Source of the DNA: Crocosphaera chwakensis CCY0110
Lineage (GTDB): Bacteria > Cyanobacteriota > Cyanobacteriia > Cyanobacteriales > Microcystaceae
DNA: 64,000 nucleotides
Direction of reading: 5' to 3'
NCBI RefSeq assembly: GCF_000169335.1
Contig: NZ_AAXW01000011.1
Location: 62,001-126,000 of the forward strand
The translations under genes were made by a program, and so were the position numbers. Positions 45,883 to 54,950 of this stretch are shown piece after piece. Under the pieces are notes generated by a model, which did no database searches, was not told the origin of the DNA, and saw only the letters and a program-made list of their open reading frames with translations. Position 1 is the stretch's first letter, and the number at the start of each line of letters is the position of its first letter.

Positions 45883-46439
45883 AGAATTAGAAAAAGATTA
45901 TGCAGAAATAGAGCAAGAATTTTGGTTCGGTGAACGAGGCATTTTACTCATGTCTAAACAAATGAGTGAAACTTTAACCAATAAATCTAGGAGGAAAGCT
46001 TGTAAAATTATTTGTGGTGAATTTCCTAGACAATTTAAAGCTCTTTCCAACTCATTAATTAACCATGTAAAAGAGATACAAAAAGCAAAAAATAGAGCCA
46101 AAACACGAGATAAAAAGACTTGTCAAATAACAGGACAAAAACCTGCAAATCATGATCAATTTAACCTGGCGGTTCATCATTTGTACTGCTCAAAAAAATA
46201 TCCTCATTTAGCAACTATAGATATTAATCTTATTACAATAGCAGAGGATATTCATAAAGAATTTCATGGATCTTTAGGCGGATTTGATAAACCCTGTACC
46301 CTTGATGATTTCATTGAATTTGTGCATCATAACTATCCTGATCATCAACCTGAATTAACAGTTAGACTACAAAAAGCTAAAAAAGTATTAGGTACAGGTC
46401 ATTTATCTATTTAACCCTTAAATATACTTATGCTCTCTG

Positions 46440-46460
46440 TTATTTTACCGAAGAAAGTAA
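46440..46460. repeat. 21-bp direct repeat, right copy
   Basis: Identical to 43171-43191. It lies 26 bases after the end of the split HNH-type gene, so the pair of repeats brackets the module. Confidence 0.85.
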
Positions 46461-46647
46461 TCCTAAGTAATTGTAACTCAGTATATGATGATAGCGATAA
46501 TCATCAGATTTACGAAGACTTAACATCAATAATTTACGAAAATTCAATGATTGTCAAATTTTAAAAATTCCTTAATAATTAAAATAAGATAAGCTATTTA
46601 GTTTTAAAAATTTTAACCCTATCTAGAAGGTTGACTCTAATAAAGTA

Positions 46648-46983
46648 ATGACAATTAACTTAGATAATGTTCAAACTCAACTCATAGGAAAAACTTTTCC
46701 AAAGTTATATACAAGAAAATACAGAAGATTAAAAGTTAATAAAGGCAAGTCAGTCCGATTAATTTTTAACCAACAGCAAGCTTATTGTTCCTGTCAAGCA
46801 AGGATTATCGATAATTTTTTGGATGGGTGTAATTTATTACTTACCACTGATCAAAAAGTATATAAAGGACAAAAATTATTAATTTTAATGAACAATATTG
46901 AGCCGACGAAAGCTCAAATTATATGGAGTCGACAACTGAATGAGACTCAGTTCAGAATAGGCGTAAAATACTTAGGTTTTTAA
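46648..46983 (+). CDS. PilZ-like domain protein
   Basis: A 111-aa single-domain protein, beta-rich. The N-terminal Arg-rich RKYRRLKVNKGK and the middle IIDNFLDGCNLLLTTD are placed like the RxxxR and (D/N)xSxxG motifs of PilZ c-di-GMP receptors, but the second motif is not exact. An AT-rich 220-base gap without other features precedes it. If it is PilZ it would be a cytosolic c-di-GMP effector; if not, its role is unknown. Confidence 0.5.
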   Translation: MTINLDNVQTQLIGKTFPKLYTRKYRRLKVNKGKSVRLIFNQQQAYCSCQARIIDNFLDGCNLLLTTDQKVYKGQKLLILMNNIEPTKAQIIWSRQLNETQFRIGVKYLGF

Positions 46984-47218
46984 ACATTAAACATGATGAA
47001 AGTAAAATGATCCCTCTACTATTATCCTTCAAAGTCAATAGCTATTCATCAAATATGAAGCTTTGTTACAAATTAAGTTAAAGAGGGACAAAAGTTGATA
47101 TATTAATAATTGAAGCAAGTAAAGCTTCCCTGGCAGATCAAACAGCCCAGTGAAAGTAAAAAACACAACCAAGAGGTAAGTAAACGCTGTTTAAACTAAC
47201 ATCTGTCTCGTATCCGAC

Positions 47219-47358
47219 AACAACACCCAATCCGAAAACGGATAATTCCTCAAATGGTTAAATAGGAAGTAAGGCCCTCAAGTTAAGCTAGATCGGTCTC
47301 TTCAGATAGTATCAATAAAGAGAGGGATAATACCGCAGAGTAGGACTTGGGTGTTGTT
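47219..47358 (+). ncRNA. Candidate structured RNA
   Basis: A 140-base intergenic segment closed by a perfect 12-bp inverted repeat AACAACACCCAA / TTGGGTGTTGTT and containing smaller stems (TCCG-AAAA-CGGA; TCTCTT / AAGAGA). It is followed by TTATTT. No frame is convincing in the 390 bases from 46984 to 47373. It could be a small RNA or the palindromic ends of a small mobile element; the strand is a guess. No known RNA family was recognised. Confidence 0.35.
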
Positions 47359-47373
47359 TATTTATATGAATAG

Positions 47374-47553
47374 CAGCAAAATCTCGATAAAGCAATTGAA
47401 AGTTCTATAAAACGACAAACAACTATCGCGAATATTATTGACAAAATTCGTCGCTCTCTCAACATCGACACCATTTTGAACAGCGTGATCGAAGAAACAA
47501 GAAAACTCCTCAAATGAGATCGCGTGGTGGTGCATAATTTTTGCGAAACTTGA
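47374..47553 (+). pseudogene. GAF-domain sensor gene remnant
   Basis: The plus-strand frame reads QQNLDKAIESSIKRQTTIAN, then IIDKIRRSLNIDTILNSVIE and ETRKLLK, a stop, DRVVVHNF and a second stop. This matches the linker helix and first strand of GAF domains in cyanobacterial sensor kinases and cyclases (typically ...TTQEVRxLLxADRVxVYRF). Only this piece is left, so it is a decayed fragment. Confidence 0.65.
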
Positions 47554-47601
47554 ATTAGAGATTATTCTTTTATCAATTTCTTTTCGTCGAACTAACATTA
47601 T

Positions 47602-49497
47602 CTAAGATTTTGGCCAGACTTTTTTCTTATTAATAGGTTGTTGTTCTCCAGGGGGAACAGTTCTTTCTTCCATAAAGTAAATTTCAAGACTTTCTAACTG
47701 TTTTTCAGCAGAATGTCTATCATTCCATTCGCGAATTAAATAGTCAACAAAATAGGGATAAAGTTGTTGTCCAATAGCACGATTAAGATTAATATAATAG
47801 ACTCGCCATTGAATGGTTGGATAAAGTTGTTTGCGCTGTTTTAAAGTTGGTTTGTCCCAACTAATAGGACTATTTTCATTAAGCAGGTTAACGGTTTTTC
47901 CATTCTTCAATTTTCCTATTATAACGTGCCATCCATCATCTAAGGGAGGTGCCGGAGCAAAAATGCTCCAAGATTGATCTAAACGGGTGAGATAACCAAT
48001 AATATTAATACGTTGAAAAGTGCGACGACTTAGAAAATTGCGGGTGGATAAAATCCAATCTTTTTTATTATTATTACGATAGTCTGGATTACGAGCGACC
48101 GTTTGATCAACAAACCCTTTTAAATTCCAAATTGTTGTTAATAATAATAATACGACTACTGTGAGATTAAAAGGAAAAGAAGATTTTGTACTTAAAGAAC
48201 GAAACTTAAATGGTTTGGTAAAATTACCTGCAACTTTTCGGTTAGCAGCAATAATTTGATAGAATTTTGTTCCCCCTTTCATAACAGGTTTCCAACGTAA
48301 TAAAGGTTCTAAGAAAGATAAGATAGGGGAGAGACTGACAACATAAGCGATCGCTTCAAATTTATAATGACGATTTTCTTGCCAATCTACCACAACCCAT
48401 GAATTTTTTTCTAACATATCTTCATATATAGATTGATAATCTTGGGCCATCAATAAAGGAGTACCTGGTAAGATTAATAAAGTACGAAGTCCATAAACAA
48501 CTTTCTTGCAAAAACCACAATTTTTATCATAATAAATGGTTAAACCTTGTCTAGATTTATTAGTAATTTTTTCTTGGACTTTATCCCAGACTTCTGTTGG
48601 TAATAAAGCTAACCAGTTAACAATGCTAAGGTAACTTAAAACCCCAATAGCAAAACATAATTCAAAGCCAATATGCAACAGAATAAAAGAAATAATAGCA
48701 ACACAACGAAAGAAGCTAATACGAAAGGGAATAAAAATTAAAAACGGTCCAATCCATTCAAAAATTAACGCGCCAAAGGTTAGTATTTGTAAAATAGGAA
48801 TCGGAAACCCTAATAAAAAATGACCAAATTCTGTGGCATATTGATCAAAATGAAGGGAATAATAAACTGCATCCCCATCAGGCCACCATAATTCGCTTTT
48901 TGTCTTATAAGCTGCTGACCAAGTATAGATAAATATTAGTTGTACCATAAAGGCCACTGTTGCTGCATTCATGACCCTTTTTGGCAACGGTTTTGCATTA
49001 GAATTTAACGCACTATCAATAGAATAAGCACAACCTAAGGGCAAAAACATCGACCAGAAAAGCATCGCTCTTAAAACATCATCTCCTGCAAAAATTAAAG
49101 CAGGATTACGATTTTGTAGAGAGATATTCAATGCCCAAATAGCGATTACTGCTAATCTAGTACGATAACCTACTAACAAAAATAAACAGAGAATAAAAGC
49201 AATTATAAATAAAAAAAATTGAAATAATAAACTACCATTTAGTAAATTAAACGACCAATACCAAGGATGAAGTAAAGAATTACCAGCCGATTTAAAGGCG
49301 ATAAAAGAACCAAATAAATTAGGATGTAATGCTTCTCTCGGTAGTACCCCTTGATCAGTATAATGGGCTGAAACTCCCCTAAAACGACTGAATAAATCAG
49401 CCATTACCACTAAAGCTAAACCCATTCTAAAAATGGCAAGTGATCGCAAATCTAACCCAAAAATATTAGTTAATTTTGATAACTTTTTTTGATTCAT
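47602..49497 (-). CDS. HTTM membrane protein fused to DUF393 thiol-disulfide domain
   Basis: A 631-aa protein. Residues about 1-310 form an HTTM domain (LAIFRMGLALVVMADLFSRF; about seven helices), related to vitamin K-dependent gamma-carboxylase. Residues about 315-420 form a thioredoxin-like DUF393 domain with YYDKNCGFCKKVV holding the CxxC. A further hydrophobic helix and a soluble C-terminal domain of about 170 residues follow (LDQSWSIFAPAPPLDDGW). The fusion suggests a membrane reaction needing redox or thiol chemistry; the substrate is unknown. The next gene upstream on this strand is an SGNH-like protein. Confidence 0.88.
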   Translation of the reverse strand: MNQKKLSKLTNIFGLDLRSLAIFRMGLALVVMADLFSRFRGVSAHYTDQGVLPREALHPNLFGSFIAFKSAGNSLLHPWYWSFNLLNGSLLFQFFLFIIAFILCLFLLVGYRTRLAVIAIWALNISLQNRNPALIFAGDDVLRAMLFWSMFLPLGCAYSIDSALNSNAKPLPKRVMNAATVAFMVQLIFIYTWSAAYKTKSELWWPDGDAVYYSLHFDQYATEFGHFLLGFPIPILQILTFGALIFEWIGPFLIFIPFRISFFRCVAIISFILLHIGFELCFAIGVLSYLSIVNWLALLPTEVWDKVQEKITNKSRQGLTIYYDKNCGFCKKVVYGLRTLLILPGTPLLMAQDYQSIYEDMLEKNSWVVVDWQENRHYKFEAIAYVVSLSPILSFLEPLLRWKPVMKGGTKFYQIIAANRKVAGNFTKPFKFRSLSTKSSFPFNLTVVVLLLLTTIWNLKGFVDQTVARNPDYRNNNKKDWILSTRNFLSRRTFQRINIIGYLTRLDQSWSIFAPAPPLDDGWHVIIGKLKNGKTVNLLNENSPISWDKPTLKQRKQLYPTIQWRVYYINLNRAIGQQLYPYFVDYLIREWNDRHSAEKQLESLEIYFMEERTVPPGEQQPINKKKVWPKS

Positions 49498-49649
49498 GCT
49501 GATTATTAACTGTTGTTATAAAGTAATCATTTCAAAATGATCTTTTTAAGTACCTGAACAAAATTAATTACACATTTTAATAATCTTGTTGCTTTTTGCC
49601 TGTTTTCACTAGGAAATTAATTTTGTGTGCTTACTTGTGTACTAACTGT

Positions 49650-50588
49650 TCACTGTTCACTGGTTGCCGTATTTATAACAGGTTTTAATTGTTGAGCTAA
49701 TTGTTCTGATCTCTGTTTTCTAGCTTCAAAAACCAGGTGATGATGGGTATCAGCAAAGAGACTAGAATCGGTTTTTAAATTGTAATCACTTTGATCATAA
49801 ACAATGGGGGCAATTTTGCTTAATTTTTCCGTTATGTCCTCCATATTTGATAAAGTTTTTTCATCCTTACTAGCATAAACCCAAGGCAAAGATAAAACTA
49901 AAGTAGCACCTTTGGCCTCAACTTCTTGACGAAACTGTTTAATTCGTTTGATAGCATGGGGAGAAATGGATTTATTGATTTTCCATTGCCACCATTTTCC
50001 TTGACGATATTTAACCGTAGTCGGATCACCTCTTTCGGTTAATGGATCGGAGTAGTAACCTGTAAAACGACCTTTTTCCACTAAGTCAACAGCAGATTTT
50101 GTTATCGGCCTAAGACTGGGAACTCCTTGCATCCAGATAGTTTCTACTAACTGCTGAGGAGGAACTCCCCCCAGTCCCGGTCTTCCAATGGCAATACCAA
50201 AAGGGGCTGAACGTTCCAATAAACCATCTTTATCCAGTAAAATCAGGTCTTCAGGGATTAATAATACAATATCCCCTGGACGCACAGCCTTGAGAATACT
50301 TGGTAAAATAACATTTAAACCCACAGGACCATCTAATCCCATGTTTAGCACAGGCATACCTAGTTTTTCTTCTAAGACTTTAGAATTAAGGGAATGATGG
50401 GCCCCCGAACCCCCTAAAATTAATAAGCGAGGCGATGCTTTTACATCTGCTGCTAGGGATATTTTCTCAAAATACATCCCTCGTAAAAAGCTTAATTCAC
50501 CGCCATAATAGACATTATAGACAAAGCCCAATGACCAGGCTGCCGTTGCTGCGATCGCCCAAGGGGCTAACTTCAAAAGTTTCTGCAT
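49650..50588 (-). CDS. Membrane-anchored SGNH/DUF1574-like protein
   Basis: A 312-aa protein with an N-terminal signal anchor (residues about 8-28) and an SGNH-hydrolase-like periplasmic domain. The block-I motif is ILGGSGAHHSLN and the C-terminal catalytic Asp-His is seen in FADTHHHL. Related proteins (DltD, AlgX-like) acylate or handle surface polysaccharides. It is divergent from the polytopic glycosyltransferase-like gene at 50.6 kb and lies in a cell-surface cluster, which supports a role in envelope glycan modification (inference). Confidence 0.7.
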   Translation of the reverse strand: MQKLLKLAPWAIAATAAWSLGFVYNVYYGGELSFLRGMYFEKISLAADVKASPRLLILGGSGAHHSLNSKVLEEKLGMPVLNMGLDGPVGLNVILPSILKAVRPGDIVLLIPEDLILLDKDGLLERSAPFGIAIGRPGLGGVPPQQLVETIWMQGVPSLRPITKSAVDLVEKGRFTGYYSDPLTERGDPTTVKYRQGKWWQWKINKSISPHAIKRIKQFRQEVEAKGATLVLSLPWVYASKDEKTLSNMEDITEKLSKIAPIVYDQSDYNLKTDSSLFADTHHHLVFEARKQRSEQLAQQLKPVINTATSEQ

Positions 50589-50647
50589 AATCCTTTAACA
50601 TGGTATAACATTGTCTCAGTTTAGCTAATAAAAGCCATTTAATAAAA

Positions 50648-52477
50648 ATGATTAGATATGGATTATCTTGGTTTATTATAGGTGCTGGTGTTGTTTTTTC
50701 TTTGTTTTTATTGGGACAAGTTCCTGAAGGAGTTTATTTTAGTGGGGACGGTGGTCTTAAAGCTTTATTAGCACAACAATTAAGTGAGGGAATTTTTCGC
50801 ATTGATTTAATCACCCCTGACGCTGAGTGGGTTCGTCAACTGTGGAAGGATGGATTATATCCTTATGAAGAACCCTTTGTTTACTATTTGAATGATCATT
50901 ATTATATTACTTTTCCCTATCCTTTTTCTTTAATTACTGCCCCTTTTTACGCTTTATTCGGTGAACGGGGTTTATATGTTATTCCTTTAGTTTCTACTTG
51001 GTTAATTTGGATTAGTTTTAATCTTTACTCTCGCTTTTTTAATTTAAGTTATTTTCAGCAATGTTTGTCTTTATTTTTCTTAGTTTTTTCTTCTAATTTA
51101 ACTTTATACAGTGGAATGTATTGGGAACATACTCTGGCTGTTCTCTTTTGTTTTATTGGAATGATTATCTTGTTAGTCCCCAAGGAATCAGTGACAATAA
51201 AAGAAGCAATTTTAAGTGGTTTTTTTGTTGGTTTATCGGCTTGGATACGTTCAGAATTTTTAGCGATGATTGCTACTTTGACCTTTTTGGTAGGAATTAT
51301 GACAATTTTTAAATTCCTGACCATTAAGAAAAATTCTAATCTATCCAATCTGGCTTATAAACTTAAGTTAGATAAACTCTTATATTTAGGGGATAAGGGA
51401 TGGATTTTTATTTTAGTTATGTATGCCACTATCGGATTATTTTTCATTAGTAATAAATTGATATATGGTCATTTCTTAGGAATTCATGCTCTACAAATTG
51501 TTGAAGAGTTTTCTATAATAAGACGTTTAACTGAAGCCTGGGAAAGTTTTCTAGAGATTATTGTAACGTTTTTTGAGTATTTTCCTGTGGCTTGTTTTTC
51601 TTTACTTTATTTATTATTATTCCTCATCACAAAAAGCTTTCAAGAGAAAACAGCTAGCATAATTTTTCTGGCTTTAATTGTTTTTTCTTTGATTACTAGC
51701 GTCTATTGGGTCAATATTCATGGATTATCAGAAATAAAACTATTTATTAAAACTTATGGAGTTTTAGTTGTTTTGTCAGCAATATGGTTATTTTTAAGTA
51801 GGAAAGAAAACATTAATATTAATCAAAGAATGGCTTTTATTTATGTGATGAGCTTATTATTTACCACTGGAGTCGCTTTATTAGTTGATTCGGGTTCCGA
51901 TGAAATTGCTGTTGGGGGAAAACAATGGGGACAGCGATACCTATTAATCTTGTTGCCTTTTTTCTCAGTTATGATTGTTCAACAATTGAAATTTTTTCTA
52001 GATAACTCAAAATCTTTAATTAAATATTATACAATTTTCTTATTTTCAATCTTCTTGATACTTGGATTATATAAGAATATGTATTTAGGGACTGTATTTT
52101 TTCAGAAAACCCATACAGGAGTTGCTCCTGCGATTGAATTTTTAGCTAATGATTCTCGTCAAGTTGTGGTCGTTTCCCATCAATATGCAGCTCAGTTATT
52201 AGAATCTCCTTTGAGAAAGGATAAACTATTTTTTCGTGTCGATCAACCAGATAATTTAGTTAAACTAGGTCAAACTTTAATCAAGAATAATAAATCAGAG
52301 TTTATTTATGTTTGTTATCCTTATCGTAAATGTGAAATACCTAATTCTTCATCTGAAGAATTTATAACACAAAATGATGATAACTCTAGTTTTCAAGTTA
52401 TATTTAATTCTTTAGGAACTAAAGGAAAATATACTATGTATGAGGGAAAACTGATCTCTAACAATTCAGTTAACTAA
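50648..52477 (+). CDS. Polytopic glycosyltransferase-like membrane protein
   Basis: A 609-aa integral membrane protein with about twelve helices and a C-terminal soluble domain of roughly 130 residues. The early loop YFSGDGGLKALLAQQL and the EPFVYYLNDHYYITFPYPF segment match the LA_3751-type family of presumed GT-C glycosyltransferases, with acidic residues in the first loop. It is divergent from the SGNH-like gene by 59 bases and upstream of a cupin and an aminotransferase of nucleotide-sugar type. Donor and acceptor are unknown. Confidence 0.78.
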   Translation: MIRYGLSWFIIGAGVVFSLFLLGQVPEGVYFSGDGGLKALLAQQLSEGIFRIDLITPDAEWVRQLWKDGLYPYEEPFVYYLNDHYYITFPYPFSLITAPFYALFGERGLYVIPLVSTWLIWISFNLYSRFFNLSYFQQCLSLFFLVFSSNLTLYSGMYWEHTLAVLFCFIGMIILLVPKESVTIKEAILSGFFVGLSAWIRSEFLAMIATLTFLVGIMTIFKFLTIKKNSNLSNLAYKLKLDKLLYLGDKGWIFILVMYATIGLFFISNKLIYGHFLGIHALQIVEEFSIIRRLTEAWESFLEIIVTFFEYFPVACFSLLYLLLFLITKSFQEKTASIIFLALIVFSLITSVYWVNIHGLSEIKLFIKTYGVLVVLSAIWLFLSRKENININQRMAFIYVMSLLFTTGVALLVDSGSDEIAVGGKQWGQRYLLILLPFFSVMIVQQLKFFLDNSKSLIKYYTIFLFSIFLILGLYKNMYLGTVFFQKTHTGVAPAIEFLANDSRQVVVVSHQYAAQLLESPLRKDKLFFRVDQPDNLVKLGQTLIKNNKSEFIYVCYPYRKCEIPNSSSEEFITQNDDNSSFQVIFNSLGTKGKYTMYEGKLISNNSVN

Positions 52478-52571
52478 GATAAAGTTTATTGTATGCTTAA
52501 ATTCGACATTAACGAAACAAGCTGATACAATTTAAAATGGAACCTAGTTTTTCCCTATTAAATTTAATATC

Positions 52572-53027
52572 ATGATTCAACAAACCAATACTCAAACCAT
52601 AATCGAAGAAATTACTTACAATGGTCAAGTATTAGCCATTATTCTTCCTTCTGAGTTTCGTCAACCCGGAATTCATTTTTTCACCCCTGATAGTTTTTCC
52701 CAACAACTTGCTTACATGAGACATCCTGAAGGAAAAATTATTAAACCTCATATTCATAAACAAGTTCGCCGAGAAGTTTTTTATACCCAAGAAGTTTTAC
52801 TAATAAAAAGGGGTAAACTTCGGGTTGATTTTTATAACGATGACCGAGATTATTTAGAAAGTCGTATTTTGCAAGGAGGGGATGTTATTCTTTTAATTAA
52901 AGGGGGTCATGGCTTTGAAGTATTAGAAGAATTAGAAATGATTGAAGTGAAACAAGGTCCTTATGTTGGAGATAACGATAAAGTTCGTTTTTCAGGTATT
53001 GATGGAAGTCAAGCCGATGTAAAATAA
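52572..53027 (+). CDS. Cupin-fold sugar isomerase-like protein
   Basis: A 151-aa double-stranded beta-helix protein. The metal-site pattern reads KPHIHKQVRREVFYTQEVLLIKRG with a later His in GGHGFEVLE. The placement directly before a DegT/DnrJ aminotransferase (48 bases) suggests a role in sugar modification, as with WxcM/FdtA-type ketoisomerases or a regulator of that pathway. The exact reaction cannot be read. Confidence 0.75.
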   Translation: MIQQTNTQTIIEEITYNGQVLAIILPSEFRQPGIHFFTPDSFSQQLAYMRHPEGKIIKPHIHKQVRREVFYTQEVLLIKRGKLRVDFYNDDRDYLESRILQGGDVILLIKGGHGFEVLEELEMIEVKQGPYVGDNDKVRFSGIDGSQADVK

Positions 53028-53074
53028 AAACTGAGATTATATCAATAACAATTCATCTTTAAAATGTAATTATT

Positions 53075-54193
53075 ATGGCTGACTTTATCCCTGTTAATGA
53101 ACCTTTACTTGATGGTAATGAGAAACAATATTTAAACGAGTGTATTGATACAGGGTGGATTTCCTCAGAAGGTCCTTTTGTCAAAAAGTTTGAAGCAGAA
53201 TTTGCTCAAACCGTCGGCAGAAAACACGCAATTAGTGTCTGTAATGGTTCCGTTGCTTTAGATGCTGCTGTAGTAGCTTTAGACATCCAACCAGGGGATG
53301 AGGTCATCTTACCTACTTTTACTATCATATCTTGTGGTGCAGCTATTGTCAGGGCTGGAGGTATTCCAGTAGTGGTCGACTGTGACCCCGTTACCTGGAA
53401 TATGGATGTGAGTCAAATAGAAGTCAAAATTACATCCAAAACAAAAGCGATTATGGTGGTTCATATTTATGGTTTACCCGTAGATATGAAACCCGTGTTA
53501 GAAATAGCCAATCAACATGGCTTAAAAATTATCGAAGACGCAGCAGAAATGCACGGACAAACCTATCGGGGTCAACCTTGTGGTAGTTTTGGGGATATTA
53601 GTACCTTTAGCTTTTATCCTAACAAGCACGTTACCACAGGGGAAGGGGGAATGATTGTTACCGATGATGACGGTTTAGCCGAAAAATGTCAGTCTTTACG
53701 AAATCTTTGTTTTCAACCGAAAAGACGGTTTATTCATGAAGAATTAGGCTGGAATTTTCGCTTTACCAACCTACAAGCTGCTGTCGGTTTAGCGCAATTA
53801 GAAAGGTTATCAGAATTTGTGCAACGAAAGCGCAAAATGGGTACTATTTATACAGAATTGTTATCCAATATTTCTCAATTAGAATTACCCTTAGTTAAAA
53901 CCGATTATGCAGAAAATATTTATTGGGTTTATGGGATAGTTTTAAAAGATGAAATTCCTTTTGATGCAGCAGAAGCAATGCGACGCTTACGAGAGAAAAA
54001 AATAGGAACTCGTCCCTTTTTCTGGGGAATGCACGAACAACCCGTATTTCATAAAATGGGATTATTAAAAGATATTTCTTGTCCTGTTTCAGAAACATTA
54101 TCGCGCCGAGGGTTTTATATTCCTAGTGGGTTAGCCTTAACAGAAGACCAAATGAAACAAGTCGTAATCGCTGTTAAAGAAGTGTTTAGTTAA
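53075..54193 (+). CDS. DegT/DnrJ/EryC1/StrS aminotransferase
   Basis: A 372-aa PLP enzyme that aminates keto-sugar nucleotides (perosamine/GDP-4-keto-6-deoxymannose type is a close resemblance). The PLP Lys is in FSFYPNKHVTTGEGGM; the N-terminal EKQYLNECIDTGWISSEGPFV and the CNGSVALDAAVVAL motif are typical. It follows the cupin gene and likely forms a short operon with it for a surface glycan amino sugar. Confidence 0.93.
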   Translation: MADFIPVNEPLLDGNEKQYLNECIDTGWISSEGPFVKKFEAEFAQTVGRKHAISVCNGSVALDAAVVALDIQPGDEVILPTFTIISCGAAIVRAGGIPVVVDCDPVTWNMDVSQIEVKITSKTKAIMVVHIYGLPVDMKPVLEIANQHGLKIIEDAAEMHGQTYRGQPCGSFGDISTFSFYPNKHVTTGEGGMIVTDDDGLAEKCQSLRNLCFQPKRRFIHEELGWNFRFTNLQAAVGLAQLERLSEFVQRKRKMGTIYTELLSNISQLELPLVKTDYAENIYWVYGIVLKDEIPFDAAEAMRRLREKKIGTRPFFWGMHEQPVFHKMGLLKDISCPVSETLSRRGFYIPSGLALTEDQMKQVVIAVKEVFS

Positions 54194-54242
54194 AGTGAGA
54201 GTAGTGTAAAAATTCGTCTTTGATATTTTTTATATCCTTATT

Positions 54243-54272
54243 TGTCATTCCGAGGAACGAGGAATCTCATCT
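54243..54272. repeat. REP-like GTCATTCCGAGGAACGAGGAATCTC element
   Basis: A short dispersed-repeat type (GTCATTCCGAGGAA ... GAGGAATCTC) related in form to the one inside the element at 34.8 kb. It lies between the aminotransferase and the Uma2 gene. Confidence 0.45.
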
Positions 54273-54292
54273 AAACTTAAGGAGTCATTAAA

Positions 54293-54856
54293 ATGGTACA
54301 AATACCCTCTAAAAGTTTGACCTTAGCTGAGTTTTTGCAATTACCAGAAACGAAACCAGCAAAAGAATATATCGATGGTAAAATTATTGATAAACCCATG
54401 CCACAAGGGAAACATAGTGCCATTCAAGGGGAATTTGTTACTACTATTAATAGTATCATGAAACCGAAACGTATCGCCCGTGCTTTTCCTGAATTAAGGT
54501 GTACTTTTGGCGATCGCTCAATTGTTCCCGATGTTGTAGTGGTGACTTGGGATCATATTCCCCGTGATGAAAATGGAGAAATTGCTAACTTATTTACTAT
54601 CGCACCAGATTGGACAATTGAGATTTTATCACCGGATCAAAGTCAAACTAAAGTAACTAAAAATATTCTACATTGTCTCAAGTATGGCGCACAAATGGGT
54701 TGGTTCATTGATCCTAATGAGCAAACTGTATTGATTTATCGTCCTAAACAAGAAACTGAAGTATTTGATAAGCTAGATTTAATCCTTCCTGTACCATATT
54801 TTGCTAAAGAAATAAAGCTTACGGTTACAGATGTGTTTGCTTGGTTATTAGAATAA
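54293..54856 (+). CDS. Uma2-family (DUF820) PD-(D/E)xK nuclease-like protein
   Basis: A 187-aa Uma2 protein. The nuclease core shows SIVPDVVVVTWD and PDWTIEILSPDQSQTKVTKNI (Asp, Glu and the later Lys). The N-terminal LAEFLQLPETKPAKEYIDGKI is typical. An AAGGAG ribosome site precedes the ATG by 8 bases. It differs from the Uma2 at 30.8 kb in the C-terminal TDVFAWLLE, which is the more usual ending. Role unknown. Confidence 0.92.
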   Translation: MVQIPSKSLTLAEFLQLPETKPAKEYIDGKIIDKPMPQGKHSAIQGEFVTTINSIMKPKRIARAFPELRCTFGDRSIVPDVVVVTWDHIPRDENGEIANLFTIAPDWTIEILSPDQSQTKVTKNILHCLKYGAQMGWFIDPNEQTVLIYRPKQETEVFDKLDLILPVPYFAKEIKLTVTDVFAWLLE

Positions 54857-54950
54857 AACTAAAAAAATCATCTTATTAACTTTAAAAAATTAGAAATACT
54901 CGTCTGCTTTTGTTAAGTCAACTAATCTTTTAAACCTAGTAGTTTGCCAA

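Larger units (their letters stand above)
43892..46414 (+). pseudogene. HNH-type nuclease-like gene split by IS66
   Basis: Codons 1-156 lie at 43892-44360 and the rest at 45890-46414. Between them sits an IS66 element flanked by AGAATTAG on both sides. Removing the element and one copy of the duplication gives an uninterrupted 330-aa frame. The N-terminal half is helical and charged and has a region (SRNFSSQGALKIAAYLD) that may bind DNA. The C-terminal third looks like an HNH nuclease: TCQITGQ, then NLAVHHLYC and INLITIAEDIHKEFH. Both halves could still be translated, the first ending within the IS, the second from an internal ATG at 45950. The partner is the J-domain gene. Confidence 0.82.

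Noticed and set aside
47362..47598. Minus-strand open frame of 78 codons
   Set aside because: The plus strand of the same bases encodes a recognisable GAF-domain remnant; the minus frame is its shadow.
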